Shown: positions 41,022 through 49,931 of the stretch, in pieces
Layout of the letters: the number at the start of each line of letters is the position of its first letter
Position numbering within the stretch: position 1 is the first letter of the stretch
Program-made: the position numbers and the translations under genes
Notes under the pieces: generated by a model
Told to the model about the DNA's origin: nothing
The model's database searches: none
What the model saw: only the letters and a program-made list of their open reading frames with translations
From: CADEED01 sp043747875
GTDB taxonomy: Bacteria; Pseudomonadota; Gammaproteobacteria; Steroidobacterales; Steroidobacteraceae
DNA length: 64,000 nucleotides
Assembly (NCBI GenBank): GCA_043747875.1
Contig: JAYTOI010000122.1
Coordinates: 23,095 to 87,094 of the forward strand
Direction: 5' to 3'

Positions 41022-44000
41022 ATGTCCGTGCGCGATCGCGTCGCTATCTATCTCGGAAAACGTTCGCGGTCGCGCGCTCTTGTGCTCGCCTGTTCCGTGT
41101 CCATTTTGTGCGTTTCGGGGTGCACCGAAGGCGCGCGGCGCGACCTGCGCGAGGAATTTTCCACGGATTTGACGATCACCGGTGCCGCCCCGACGTCTGC
41201 CACGCACGGTCTGAGTGCCGGTACATACCTCGTCGAGGCGCGCGAACACGAGATCGACGTCCGCCTCATGGTGGATGCCGGTGGAAAACACTCCGACCTC
41301 GAGGACCAAGTGCCGCGCCACGGCGTGATCCACCAGATTGTTAGTCTGCCGGCTCCCGGCGAGTTGCGCGTGCAGGTGCGCAGCAGCGATCACCGCTCCA
41401 AGCTAGGCCGTGTTCACCTGCGCATCGTGCGCTTCACGCGCGCCGCCAACGATCCGCCGGGCACGCTCGAGCTCGGCTTCGCCGCCAGCGCTGCGGCCGG
41501 CGAGTTTACCGCTGTCGCGACACCGGAGTCATGGGCGCGCGCCGCGGACAAGCTGCACGAGGCCGTCGCGTTTTTCGACGCGGCGCACGCCGGCGCGGAG
41601 CGCGCGCAGGCGGCCTACTCGCTCGCGAACGTGCAATACGCCGCGCGCGACGAATGGGCCGCGGCGGTTCGCGCCACGGAGATCGCCACCGACGCATACC
41701 GCGACATCGACGACGCCGCAGGCGTTCACAACGCGGAGACGGTGCGCGCCGCCGCCGAGATCGAGCTCGCCGCGGGCATGAACGCGGGCACGCAGCGCGC
41801 CGAGCAACAGGCGCTGTATGCAGGCGCGGATCGTCGCCTCGAGGCCGCGGCGACCTACTTCGCGGAGCACGGGCTGCGCATCCGCGCGGAGTACGCCGTC
41901 AACATGCGCGCGGTGCGCGCAGTGAACATCGGCGACTACGTCGCGGGCGAACAGTTTCTGACGCAGGCGGTGCAGATGGCGCGTGCGAATGGCGATGCGT
42001 CCGAGGAGGCGCGATCGCTTGGCAATCTGGCCGCAATCCACACCTTCCGAGGCCAGATTGCCCAGGCCGCGCAGGAGTACGCCGCCCTGCAGCCGTTGGT
42101 GGACCGCGACACGCAGCCGTACGAGTACGCCGTGCTGCTCGGAAATTTCGGCTTCAATCTCATCGCCCTGGGCGATTTCGACCGCGCGCTGGCGCTGCAG
42201 AGCGAGGCGCTCGATCTGTATACCAAGGTCGGCGACGAAGACGAGCGCGCTGCAGCCCTGTCGGCGATCGGCAGCCTTTACCTGCGCATGGGCGACGCGG
42301 AGCGGGCTCTCGAGACGCTGCGCGCGGCGATCGTCGCGCAGGAGCGCGTCTCGGACGCGGTCGGCCGTGCGAGCACGCTGCGCGTGGCGGGCAATGCCGC
42401 CGCCGCGCTCGGCCAGCACGCGACGGCACTGACGTATCTGCGCCAGTCCGCCAGCATCGATTCGAACCCACACGGCGTGGCCCGGACCAGCGTCCTGATC
42501 GCCGGCGAATTGCGCGCGGTGGGAAATCTGGCCGAGGCCGAGGCCGCGCTGACCAAGCCGCTGGCGTCCACGAATGCGCTCACGCGCGCCAGCGCGCTCG
42601 AGGAGCGCGCGCGGCTGCGAATCGCGCGACACCAGAAGGCGCCGGCCATCGAAGACCTGCGCGCGGCCGATCGCCAGTACGCAGAGCTCGGCCTCGAATT
42701 CAATCGCATCGACACCAACACCGCGCTGTCGCAGGCGCTGCTCTCTTCCGGCGACGCGACCGGCGCATCGGCAGCGGCGGACGAGGCGATTTCGATCGTC
42801 AGCCGCATTCGCGTTAAATCGGGCAATCCCGAATGGCGTGCGCGTTTCCTGTCCGCGCGCTACTCGCCCTATGAGGCGCGGATTGCCGCAGATTTCGCCG
42901 CCGCCAAGGATGGCGATGCCGAGGCTGCGTGGCACGGATTCCGGACCGCCGAGCAGGTACGCGCCCAGTCGCTCGCCGATGAGCTCGCGGTCGGTCCGAG
43001 CGACGCGGTCCGGGTCGACCCGGTCGATGCGGAACTGCGCGCGCGGCTGACATCCCAGCAGATGCGGCTCGAGTCGCGTATGCAGACTCAGGACGCGGTC
43101 GACGCGGCCACGGCGGCGTTGCGCGAATCGATGGAACAGACGCGCGCGCAGATCGATCTCAATCGCCTGCGGCGGCAGGGCGTCGAGGCGAGGACGAAAT
43201 CTCTGCCCGACTCGCTGGAACAGATGCAGCAGAAGCTGCCCGCCGATGCGGCAGTGCTGGCGTATTTCGTCGGCGACGAGGCCGGTCACGCATGGCTGCT
43301 GACGCGCCGCACTCTGCGCCACCTGGCACTGCCGCCGCGCGCCGCGCTGGAGCGCGCCGTCGTCGCCGCCATCGGCGAGCATCGCGCGGGGAAGATCGGC
43401 AGCAGCGCCGACCGCCAGCTCGGCGCGACGTTGTTAGGGCGGCTGCTCGACGGTGTCACCGAGAAACGCATCCTGCTGCTGGCGGACGGTCCGCTGAACA
43501 GCGTACCGTTCGCGGCTCTGCAGATTCCGGGCGGCGGCGGCGAGCTGGTCGTCGATCGCTTCGTGCTCGGATACGCTCCGTCCCTTGCCCTCGCCCTGCA
43601 GGGTCGGCAGCCCAGCGGCGCGCGCGGTACGCGCGTCGCAGTCGTGTCCGATCCGGTGTACGCGGCGGACGACCGCCGGCTGCACCTCGCGGGCGGCGAC
43701 GTGGGAACTTTCCGAGGTCCGGCGCAGCCTTCACCTAACAACCTCACACGCCTGCCCTACTCGGCGCTCGAGGCGAGCGCCGTCACCAAGGCGCTCGGCT
43801 CCGATGACACGATCGAGCTCGCGGGCTTTTCCGCCACCACCCAGCGCGTGCTGGAATTGCCGTCGGGCGAGCTGTCGGTGCTGCACTTCGCGACGCATGC
43901 ACAGGCGCGGCGCGACTCTCCAGAACAGTCCGCGCTCTATCTGAGCGAATACGCCAGCGACGGGGCGCGGCTCGCGGACAGCCGGCTGACCGCGAGCGAA

Positions 44001-44315
44001 ATCAGGCGCAGCGGACTGCGCGCCGACGTGGTGGTGCTGTCAGGCTGCGCAACCGGCGACGGCGGAGAACTGCGCGGCGAAGGTGTGCTCGGCCTCACAT
44101 ACGGATTCCTCGCGAATGGTTCGCATTCGGTGGTCGCGTCGCTGTGGCCCATTGAAGACGCCTCGACGGCGCGCTTCATGAATGAGTTCTACATGGCCTA
44201 TCGCGCATCCGGGCGCACTGCCGAAGCATTGCGTGTCGCGCAGATGCGCACCCGTGCCAGCACCGTATCCGCCGTGTGGTCGAGTTTTGTAGTGCGGGCT
44301 AACGAGTTTCCGTGA
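41022..44315 (+). CDS. TPR-CHAT protease-like lipoprotein
   Basis: 1097 residues. The N-terminus is a lipoprotein signal (SRALVLACSVSILCVSGC; lipobox VSGC), so the protein should be in the envelope. Residues about 165-560 are tetratricopeptide-like helical repeats (for example YEYAVLLGNFGFNLIALGDFDRAL, AALSAIGSLYLRMGDAERAL). A helical linker follows, then the CHAT (caspase-HetF-associated) peptidase domain from about 775. The catalytic dyad is visible as His959 in LHFATHA and Cys1009 in VLSGCATGDG, and LWPIEDASTARFM follows. It leads five genes in one direction, ending with a sigma factor and an anti-sigma-like protein. The substrate is unknown; the co-encoded membrane anti-sigma protein is the obvious candidate. 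Confidence 0.93.
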   Translation: MSVRDRVAIYLGKRSRSRALVLACSVSILCVSGCTEGARRDLREEFSTDLTITGAAPTSATHGLSAGTYLVEAREHEIDVRLMVDAGGKHSDLEDQVPRHGVIHQIVSLPAPGELRVQVRSSDHRSKLGRVHLRIVRFTRAANDPPGTLELGFAASAAAGEFTAVATPESWARAADKLHEAVAFFDAAHAGAERAQAAYSLANVQYAARDEWAAAVRATEIATDAYRDIDDAAGVHNAETVRAAAEIELAAGMNAGTQRAEQQALYAGADRRLEAAATYFAEHGLRIRAEYAVNMRAVRAVNIGDYVAGEQFLTQAVQMARANGDASEEARSLGNLAAIHTFRGQIAQAAQEYAALQPLVDRDTQPYEYAVLLGNFGFNLIALGDFDRALALQSEALDLYTKVGDEDERAAALSAIGSLYLRMGDAERALETLRAAIVAQERVSDAVGRASTLRVAGNAAAALGQHATALTYLRQSASIDSNPHGVARTSVLIAGELRAVGNLAEAEAALTKPLASTNALTRASALEERARLRIARHQKAPAIEDLRAADRQYAELGLEFNRIDTNTALSQALLSSGDATGASAAADEAISIVSRIRVKSGNPEWRARFLSARYSPYEARIAADFAAAKDGDAEAAWHGFRTAEQVRAQSLADELAVGPSDAVRVDPVDAELRARLTSQQMRLESRMQTQDAVDAATAALRESMEQTRAQIDLNRLRRQGVEARTKSLPDSLEQMQQKLPADAAVLAYFVGDEAGHAWLLTRRTLRHLALPPRAALERAVVAAIGEHRAGKIGSSADRQLGATLLGRLLDGVTEKRILLLADGPLNSVPFAALQIPGGGGELVVDRFVLGYAPSLALALQGRQPSGARGTRVAVVSDPVYAADDRRLHLAGGDVGTFRGPAQPSPNNLTRLPYSALEASAVTKALGSDDTIELAGFSATTQRVLELPSGELSVLHFATHAQARRDSPEQSALYLSEYASDGARLADSRLTASEIRRSGLRADVVVLSGCATGDGGELRGEGVLGLTYGFLANGSHSVVASLWPIEDASTARFMNEFYMAYRASGRTAEALRVAQMRTRASTVSAVWSSFVVRANEFP

Positions 44316-44365
44316 CGCCCGTGCAATTGCTTGGGTCAAGGGCTTGCAACGTTCAGGAGGCAATC

Positions 44366-44932
44366 ATGTTCGGAAAATCATCCACAAGACCATCCAGTCG
44401 TGGACCACGTTCGGGGAAATCGGTATTCGCGGCAGCGCTGCTATGCGCCACCGCGCTGGTCACGGCACAGGAAGCCGTGGCCCCCGATACGACGCTGTCG
44501 GGCTGGCTGGGATATGAATTCACCGTCGCTTCATCCACCGTCGGCGATCACATGCCGGTCGGCGGCAAGCTGACGTTCGTCTACGACCGGTCAGACACCG
44601 TCGTGCGCATCTGTACTCGCACGGCGTCGAGCCAGCGTGGTCCGTGGAATATGGATTTCAAAGTTCCATGCGGAGTCACGATGACGTACACACGCGGCAC
44701 GCGCTATTGCACGCTCGACGACGTCAAGGCGGGCAACGCTGAAGTGCTGTCTGCGTGCCATCGTCTGCGGTCGCGCGACGTCGCCATGCATCCGTCCCGC
44801 GTGAGGGGCGCGGTCGAGTTGAACGACATGATCGCGTTCCTTGTCGTCGGCGACGACGGCAAGAAGATGATGTCGATCCTCGTCGACTCGCCCGCGCGTG
44901 TCACCGACAACGGGTCCATCGTCATCAAATGA
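44366..44932 (+). CDS. Small secreted protein of the CHAT operon, unknown function
   Basis: 188 residues from ATG 44366 behind a perfect AGGAGG. The signal peptide is KSVFAAALLCATALVTAQEA. The mature protein has four cysteines (VRICTRTAS, VPCGVTM, RYCTLDD, SACHRLR), suggesting two disulfides, and beta-strand-like stretches (GYEFTVASSTVGDHM, MIAFLVVGDDGKKMMSILV). No family recognised. The TGA overlaps the ATG of the S8 protease gene (ATGA), so the two are coupled. It could be an inhibitor, chaperone or substrate of that protease. Confidence 0.8.
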   Translation: MFGKSSTRPSSRGPRSGKSVFAAALLCATALVTAQEAVAPDTTLSGWLGYEFTVASSTVGDHMPVGGKLTFVYDRSDTVVRICTRTASSQRGPWNMDFKVPCGVTMTYTRGTRYCTLDDVKAGNAEVLSACHRLRSRDVAMHPSRVRGAVELNDMIAFLVVGDDGKKMMSILVDSPARVTDNGSIVIK

Positions 44933-46482
44933 GGTCACGCCCGCGCGCGCGACCTCATGCCGGTGGATTGCTGCCCTGGGCCGCAACATCGCTCGGTGTG
45001 TCGCTCTCGTTCGCGGGTGCCCCCAATCTTTGCGGGAGCAGCGGTGCATGGTCGGCAGGTGCCGATCGTGCGCCGCCCGCGGTTTCCGCCTATCTGAATT
45101 CCCTCGGCAACGCGCGGTTCGACATGCGCGCCGCATGCGCGCATTGGGCCGGCACCTTCTCGAAGCGCCACCGTTCGGTCGCGAACCTGCCGCCGACCTC
45201 CGAGCCGGTACCGCCACAGTTTGTCTTGTTTCCCGGAACCGGCCTCGACCAGCGGCGGTTGGCCGACTGGCTGAAGCGCTCTGGGTACGTACGCGGCCTC
45301 GAGACCGCGCGCCACTTCGTCGTGGCTTCTTTCTCGAAGCACATTTCCACTGAGCGACTGCGCAGGCTGCTCGAAGCCCCCGAGATCGAGTACGCCGAGC
45401 CGGATTGCGATGGACCGGATTTTCTGACGACCTCGACGGAGCCGCAACTCGGCGAACAGGAGGACCGGAGTTGCTGGCTACGCGCGGCTCGCACGTCGTT
45501 CCCGAACGACCCGTGCATGGACGATCTGTGGGGCCATCAGAAGATCGGTTGGGACTCGAGCGTCGCCGCGCACTCCTTGCCGCGGCTGGTTGCGGTACTC
45601 GACTCCGGAATCGACGCGGCGCACGAGGACCTGGCGCGCAATATCCAGTTGCGGCTCGACCCGCTCGAGGTGCCCCGCTCGCTCGGCCAGCGACTCAACG
45701 CGCGCTGTGCCACCAGCGGCCGCTGCTATCCACACGGGACCGAGATGGCCGGCACCATCGGCGGCCGCATGGATAACGGCATCGGCATCGTGGGCGTCGC
45801 GCCCAACAGCCACCTGCTGCCGGTGGTCATCGGCCGCGTCGAAAGCGGCCTGCTTTCGCGCCTTTCGACCATCGCCGAGGGCATCGATTCAGCCGTGTTC
45901 AACGAGGCCGACGTCATCAACATCAGCGCTAAATGGCCCGTCGACAGCCGCGCCATTTCGGAGTCGATCCGCGCGGCGGTGGGCGAAAACGGCGGAACGC
46001 GGCGTCTCATCGTCACCGGTTATGCCACCAGCCTGGATTTCGACGACAGCGTTCGGGAGTACTTCCCCTCCCAGTATCGCTGCCTGTCGGGGGTGCTGGC
46101 GGCCGTTCCCGCCGACATGCGAGGACAGAATCTGTTCAAACCCACGACCCGTCCAAATGCGAACGACGGCCGAATTCAGGCACCCGGCGTGGACATCGTC
46201 GTGACAACGAACGAGAATTCGGAGCGAGGCTACGCCCTGTCCGAGGCCGCCGGCGCATCGAGCGCCGCGGCCTACGTTTCGGGCGTCGTGGCTCTCGTCT
46301 GGGGCAGCCCGCCGCTCGACACATGCGACGCCCAGCAGATAAAACGATTGCTGTTCTGCAGGAGCAAGACCAGCAACTCAACCCGGTACCCATGGATCCA
46401 TGTCGAATTCCTGCGTGAGCTCGCGAATATCGATCCCGACGCGGACTGCCGTGCTGCGATGGACGCACTCGGCTGCGACTAA
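44929..46482 (+). CDS. Subtilisin-like serine protease (S8), exported
   Basis: 517 residues from ATG 44929, overlapping the previous stop by 4 bp; the frame upstream is a shadow. A signal peptide (LLPWAATSLGVSLSFAGA) follows a short basic head. A probable propeptide fills about residues 60-170. The catalytic triad is Asp225 in AVLDSGID, His269 in YPHGTEMAG and Ser444 in GASSAAAYVSG. The usual oxyanion Asn (AAGN) is not evident: the matching strand reads IVTGYATS. So activity may be altered. Cysteines are abundant, fitting a disulfide-rich secreted enzyme. Its operon partners are the CHAT protein and a sigma/anti-sigma pair. Confidence 0.88.
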   Translation: MRSRPRARPHAGGLLPWAATSLGVSLSFAGAPNLCGSSGAWSAGADRAPPAVSAYLNSLGNARFDMRAACAHWAGTFSKRHRSVANLPPTSEPVPPQFVLFPGTGLDQRRLADWLKRSGYVRGLETARHFVVASFSKHISTERLRRLLEAPEIEYAEPDCDGPDFLTTSTEPQLGEQEDRSCWLRAARTSFPNDPCMDDLWGHQKIGWDSSVAAHSLPRLVAVLDSGIDAAHEDLARNIQLRLDPLEVPRSLGQRLNARCATSGRCYPHGTEMAGTIGGRMDNGIGIVGVAPNSHLLPVVIGRVESGLLSRLSTIAEGIDSAVFNEADVINISAKWPVDSRAISESIRAAVGENGGTRRLIVTGYATSLDFDDSVREYFPSQYRCLSGVLAAVPADMRGQNLFKPTTRPNANDGRIQAPGVDIVVTTNENSERGYALSEAAGASSAAAYVSGVVALVWGSPPLDTCDAQQIKRLLFCRSKTSNSTRYPWIHVEFLRELANIDPDADCRAAMDALGCD

Positions 46483-46506
46483 CTTCTCGCCGGGTCACGC
46501 CGCGCC

Positions 46507-47178
46507 ATGAGCACCGTGCCGGCAGTCGACGAGATCGAACGCATCGTCGCCGCCGCGCTCACCGGCAATCGACGCGCCGAATCGGAGATGCTGACGGCGC
46601 TGCGGCCCGGTGTGCTCTCGGTGCTGAGGTTCGGCGCCTTCCACCGCTGGATCGATGCCGAGGATCTCACCCAGGAAACGCTGCAGATCGTCGTCGAGCG
46701 CGTGCGTGCGCGCACCATAGACGATCCGCGCAAGGTGTTCGCATTCGCCGCCGCCACGGCGCGCAATCTCGCATTGAATGCGGCGCGCAAGATGCTGCGT
46801 CATCAAACCGTCGTCGATTCGGATCTCGTCGACGAGCTCGCGCAGAACCTCGAGATGGAGCAGAGCGATTTCAACGACGCCGACGACCGTCAGCTCGCGC
46901 AAGCCATCGCGGCGCTGCTCGAAGAGCTGCCTACCGAACGCGATCGCCAGCTGCTCATGCGCTTCTATCTAGATGGGACTGACAAACAAGTTCTGTGCCA
47001 GGAGCTCGGGCTTTCCCCTAAGCATTTTGATCGTGTGCTCATGCGTGCGCGCAGCAGATTGCGCACTATCATCGAGCGGCGCGCGCCGCACCTGGCTCTG
47101 GTGCCACGCATCACGGCGATTTTGCTGCCGGTCGCGATGTCTTTCGCATTTTGGGTGAGACATTTTGCCTCCTGGTGA
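46507..47178 (+). CDS. Sigma-70-family (ECF-like) RNA polymerase sigma factor
   Basis: 223 residues starting 24 bp after the protease stop. Region 2 is seen in WIDAEDLTQETLQIVVERVRAR and the following FAFAAATARNLALNAARK. Region 4 is LPTERDRQLLMRFYLDGTDKQVLCQELGLSPKHFDRVLMRARSRLR. No region 1 or 3, as in ECF factors. Unusually, the last 30 residues (RITAILLPVAMSFAFWVRHF) are hydrophobic enough for a membrane span, which could tether the factor. The next gene, 12 bp on, encodes its likely anti-sigma factor. Confidence 0.92.
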   Translation: MSTVPAVDEIERIVAAALTGNRRAESEMLTALRPGVLSVLRFGAFHRWIDAEDLTQETLQIVVERVRARTIDDPRKVFAFAAATARNLALNAARKMLRHQTVVDSDLVDELAQNLEMEQSDFNDADDRQLAQAIAALLEELPTERDRQLLMRFYLDGTDKQVLCQELGLSPKHFDRVLMRARSRLRTIIERRAPHLALVPRITAILLPVAMSFAFWVRHFASW

Positions 47179-47190
47179 CACAAGTCACTC

Positions 47191-47934
47191 ATGAAGTCTT
47201 TATCTCGCCAGTCGTTCGATGAACAGACACGGCTCGTCTCGCGTTATGTCGCGGGCGATTTGTCGCGCTCGGAACGCGCGGAGTTCGAAGCGTGGCTGGT
47301 CGCCTCGCCCGAGCTCGCCGCCGAGGTGGAGATGGAGCGCCGGCTGCGCCGTGGAATCGTGAGTGCCGCGCGTCGCGGCTGGATTCAGCGCGAAGCGCCG
47401 GTGGCAATACGCGAGCGTCCGTGGCGCATCGCTGCCGTCGCCGCGGGCATGTGCCTCGCCGTGACTTTGAGTCTGGCGCTCGGTCTGCCACGCGGAAACG
47501 ATCAAGAGGCCGTGAGTGCGTCGACGCGCGCCAAGCCATCGTCTCAGCCGCTCACCGCGCGCCTGAACGCGATGCGCGGTGCCGCGAATGCGCCGGACAT
47601 CTCGATGTCGCTCGCCGCGCTGCCGTCGGCACTGGTCGTCGAGCCGAACGTCGTGCTGCTCACGTGCGTGGACGGCTCGCTGCAGTTCGACTGCGAGGGT
47701 GGCGCAGCGCCGCAGACCTCGCAGTACGCGGAATACGAGCTCGATATCGTGAATCGTCGTGGCGATACCCTCGCCTGGCGTTCGCCGCGCCAGTCTCCGA
47801 TGGCTCGGACGGAGCTGTCGTTCACGCTGCATGATCCGGCGCGTCTCCAAGCCGGCGACTATGAAGTGATCGTGCGCGGTCTTGCGACGGATCACGCGGA
47901 AGTGGTCGGCCGCTACTGGCTGCGCGTCGAATAG
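47191..47934 (+). CDS. Single-span membrane anti-sigma-like protein
   Basis: 247 residues, 12 bp after the sigma gene. The N-terminal 75 residues (LVSRYVAGDLSRSERAEFEAWL) match the helical head of anti-sigma factors that bind region 2/4. One membrane span at about residues 79-99 (RIAAVAAGMCLAVTLSLALGL) is followed by a 145-residue outer part. The outer part has two Cys (LLTCVDGSLQFDCEG) and beta-rich text. The usual HxxxCxxC zinc motif is not seen. Regulated proteolysis of the outer part, by the CHAT or S8 enzyme, would free the sigma factor; this is inference. Confidence 0.8.
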   Translation: MKSLSRQSFDEQTRLVSRYVAGDLSRSERAEFEAWLVASPELAAEVEMERRLRRGIVSAARRGWIQREAPVAIRERPWRIAAVAAGMCLAVTLSLALGLPRGNDQEAVSASTRAKPSSQPLTARLNAMRGAANAPDISMSLAALPSALVVEPNVVLLTCVDGSLQFDCEGGAAPQTSQYAEYELDIVNRRGDTLAWRSPRQSPMARTELSFTLHDPARLQAGDYEVIVRGLATDHAEVVGRYWLRVE

Positions 47935-47948
47935 TCAGGGTGTTTTCA

Positions 47949-47996
47949 GGGGCTGCGCCCCACGTCGGAAAACGTCGTCGAGGCGACGACGTCCGA
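47949..47996. terminator. Hairpins between the anti-sigma and HNH genes (two-way terminator candidate)
   Basis: Two strong hairpins: GGGGC-TGC-GCCCC (47949-47961), and ACGTCGTC (47972-47979) pairing with GACGACGT (47985-47992), extended by TCGG/CCGA outside. They lie in the 70-bp gap of two convergent genes. There is no long T run, so termination is probable but not certain. Confidence 0.5.
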
Positions 47997-48004
47997 GAGA
48001 CAAA

Positions 48005-48679
48005 TTAACTCAGGTACTTTTTGATTCTGGCATGCAGCGGCGAGTGCCGCGGGAAGTGCGCGCGCAGATATTCCATCTGATCGGCGAGCACGCGCCGGCC
48101 CTTCAGGAAAATGTACTCCGCGTAGGTCGGCGTGAACGGCACCGCGGTCAGCTGCATCTTCGCCTGCTCGGGCGTGCGCGAAGCCTTCAAGTTGTTACAG
48201 CGGCGGCAAGCCGCAACGACGTTAGTCCACACGTCACGCCCGCCCTGACTGAACGGCCGGATGTGATCGCGCGACAATTCGCGCACCGCAAACCGCTGCG
48301 CGCAGTACATGCAAAAATGCGCGTCGCGGCGGAACAGCGTTTGATTGTTCAATGGCGGCACGTAGTCCTGGCGCGTATTGCCTGGATTGCCAGTGTGACC
48401 GACGGTTGCGACGATGGAATTCACTTCCAGCACCGTGCGAAATCCAGTGCGAGCACTCACGCCGCCATACAGCTTGAACAGCGGGCTGCCCACCGTGTAT
48501 GCAACCTGCTCCTGGTGATAGAGCCGCGCGGCTTCCTTGTAGTCGATCCATTCGAGCGGCATGCCCGACACGTCCGTACGCAAGACGAGTTGGGAGAGCG
48601 CGCGAGTGCCGCCGCTCGCGACGATGCGAAGATCGGATGCGTCCCCGCGATCCGCTTTTTCCAGATCGATGCCCAACAT
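48005..48679 (-). CDS. HNH endonuclease family protein
   Basis: 224 residues from ATG 48679 (a TTG 13 codons earlier is an alternative start). The HNH domain is in the middle: FCMYCAQRF (first Cys pair), RELSRDHIRPFSQGG (HNH His), DVWTNVVAACRRCNNLKASRTP (Asn, second Cys pair). The first part (VLRTDVSGMPLEWIDYKEAARLY) has the conserved WI..EA..LY pattern of a widespread bacterial HNH family often near housekeeping genes. Its role (repair or phage defence) is not established. It stands alone, divergent from pntAA. Confidence 0.9.
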   Translation of the reverse strand: MLGIDLEKADRGDASDLRIVASGGTRALSQLVLRTDVSGMPLEWIDYKEAARLYHQEQVAYTVGSPLFKLYGGVSARTGFRTVLEVNSIVATVGHTGNPGNTRQDYVPPLNNQTLFRRDAHFCMYCAQRFAVRELSRDHIRPFSQGGRDVWTNVVAACRRCNNLKASRTPEQAKMQLTAVPFTPTYAEYIFLKGRRVLADQMEYLRAHFPRHSPLHARIKKYLS

Positions 48680-48797
48680 GGAGCATGTAAGATACGCGAG
48701 CCGTGTGCGAGAATTCAATGTCGCAACACATTCATTTAACTAGGGAAAACAAGGCCTTTGGGCTCACAGCCATCGGCCAGCCGGGGAGTCAAGCCAA

Positions 48798-49925
48798 ATG
48801 CCGATCACGATCGGCGCGCTCAGAGAGAGTGCGCCCGGTGAAAATCGCGTCAGCCTAGTACCGGAAGTGGTCGACAAATTCGTCGCCGCCGGCGCGCGGA
48901 TACTGCTCGAGCCGGGCGCGGGAACGCGCGCGCAATTCCCCGACGCGCTCTACAAAAAGGGCGAATGGGCCGGTAGTTCGGCGGCCGTGCTGGCCCAGGC
49001 GGACGTGTTGCTCACGGTGGCCCCGCTGACGGTGGAGCAGATCGGCCAACTGAAGCCCGGCGCGGTAGTGGTCGGATTCCTGCAGCCGCATGCGCGTCAG
49101 GCGGAAGTGAAGGCCCTCCGCGACCGCAAGATCACCAGCTTCGCCGTCGAGCTGATTCCGCGCATCTCGCGCGCGCAGTCGATGGACGGTCTGTCGTCCC
49201 AGGCCTCGCTGGCCGGCTACAAGGCAGTCCTGATCGCGGCCAACAACCTCGAGAAGTTCATGCCCATGCTGACCACGGCCGCCGGCACCATCCGCCCCTC
49301 GCAGGCGCTGATCATCGGCGCCGGCGTCGCCGGCTTGCAGGCCATTGCGACGGCCCGCCGCCTGGGCGCGGTGGTCGAGGCGTATGACGTCCGTAGCGCG
49401 ACCCGCGAACAGGTGAAATCGCTCGGCGCGAAGTTTGTCGAGACCGGCGTCAGCGCCGATGGCGCGGGCGGCTATGCGCGCGAGCTCACGGCCGAAGAGA
49501 AAGCCAAACAGCAGGAAGCGCTCGATGCACGCATCGCCGCCGCGGATGCCGTCATCGCCACCGCCGCCGTGCCCGGCCGCAAGGCGCCGGTGATCATCTC
49601 GAAGGCGGCGGTCGAGCGGATGCGTGCCGGCTCGGTCATCGTCGACATCGCGGCCGAGCAGGGTGGCAACTGCGAGCTCACCAAGGCAGGCGAAACCGTC
49701 ATCCACCAGGGCGTGAAGATCTTCGGGCCGGTGAACCTCGCCGGCACGCTGGCCTACAACGCCAGCGAAATGTACGCGCGCAACTTGCTCAATTTCCTCA
49801 AACCGGCGATCGACAAGTCCGGCGAGCTCAAGATCGACTGGGCCGATGAAGTATTCGCCGGCGCCGTGCTCACGCACGACGGCGCGATCAAACACGAAGC
49901 CACCCGCAAAGCGGTGGAAGGCTAA
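48798..49925 (+). CDS. pntAA: NAD(P) transhydrogenase subunit alpha part 1
   Basis: 375 residues, the soluble NAD(H)-binding domain I of proton-translocating transhydrogenase in its three-subunit form. Start at ATG 48798 (ITIGALRESAPGENRVSL, family N-terminus). The Rossmann motif is GAGVAGLQAIATARRLGAVVEAYDVR and the loop ETGVSADGAGGYAREL. The complex couples hydride transfer from NADH to NADP+ with proton entry and supplies NADPH. Three genes in order pntAA, pntAB, pntB form an operon with tiny gaps. Confidence 0.95.
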   Translation: MPITIGALRESAPGENRVSLVPEVVDKFVAAGARILLEPGAGTRAQFPDALYKKGEWAGSSAAVLAQADVLLTVAPLTVEQIGQLKPGAVVVGFLQPHARQAEVKALRDRKITSFAVELIPRISRAQSMDGLSSQASLAGYKAVLIAANNLEKFMPMLTTAAGTIRPSQALIIGAGVAGLQAIATARRLGAVVEAYDVRSATREQVKSLGAKFVETGVSADGAGGYARELTAEEKAKQQEALDARIAAADAVIATAAVPGRKAPVIISKAAVERMRAGSVIVDIAAEQGGNCELTKAGETVIHQGVKIFGPVNLAGTLAYNASEMYARNLLNFLKPAIDKSGELKIDWADEVFAGAVLTHDGAIKHEATRKAVEG

Positions 49926-49931
49926 GCACAC

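Noticed and set aside
41529..43382. Complement-strand open frame of 617 codons under the CHAT gene
   Set aside because: Arg-rich shadow of the TPR repeats, with no ribosome site.
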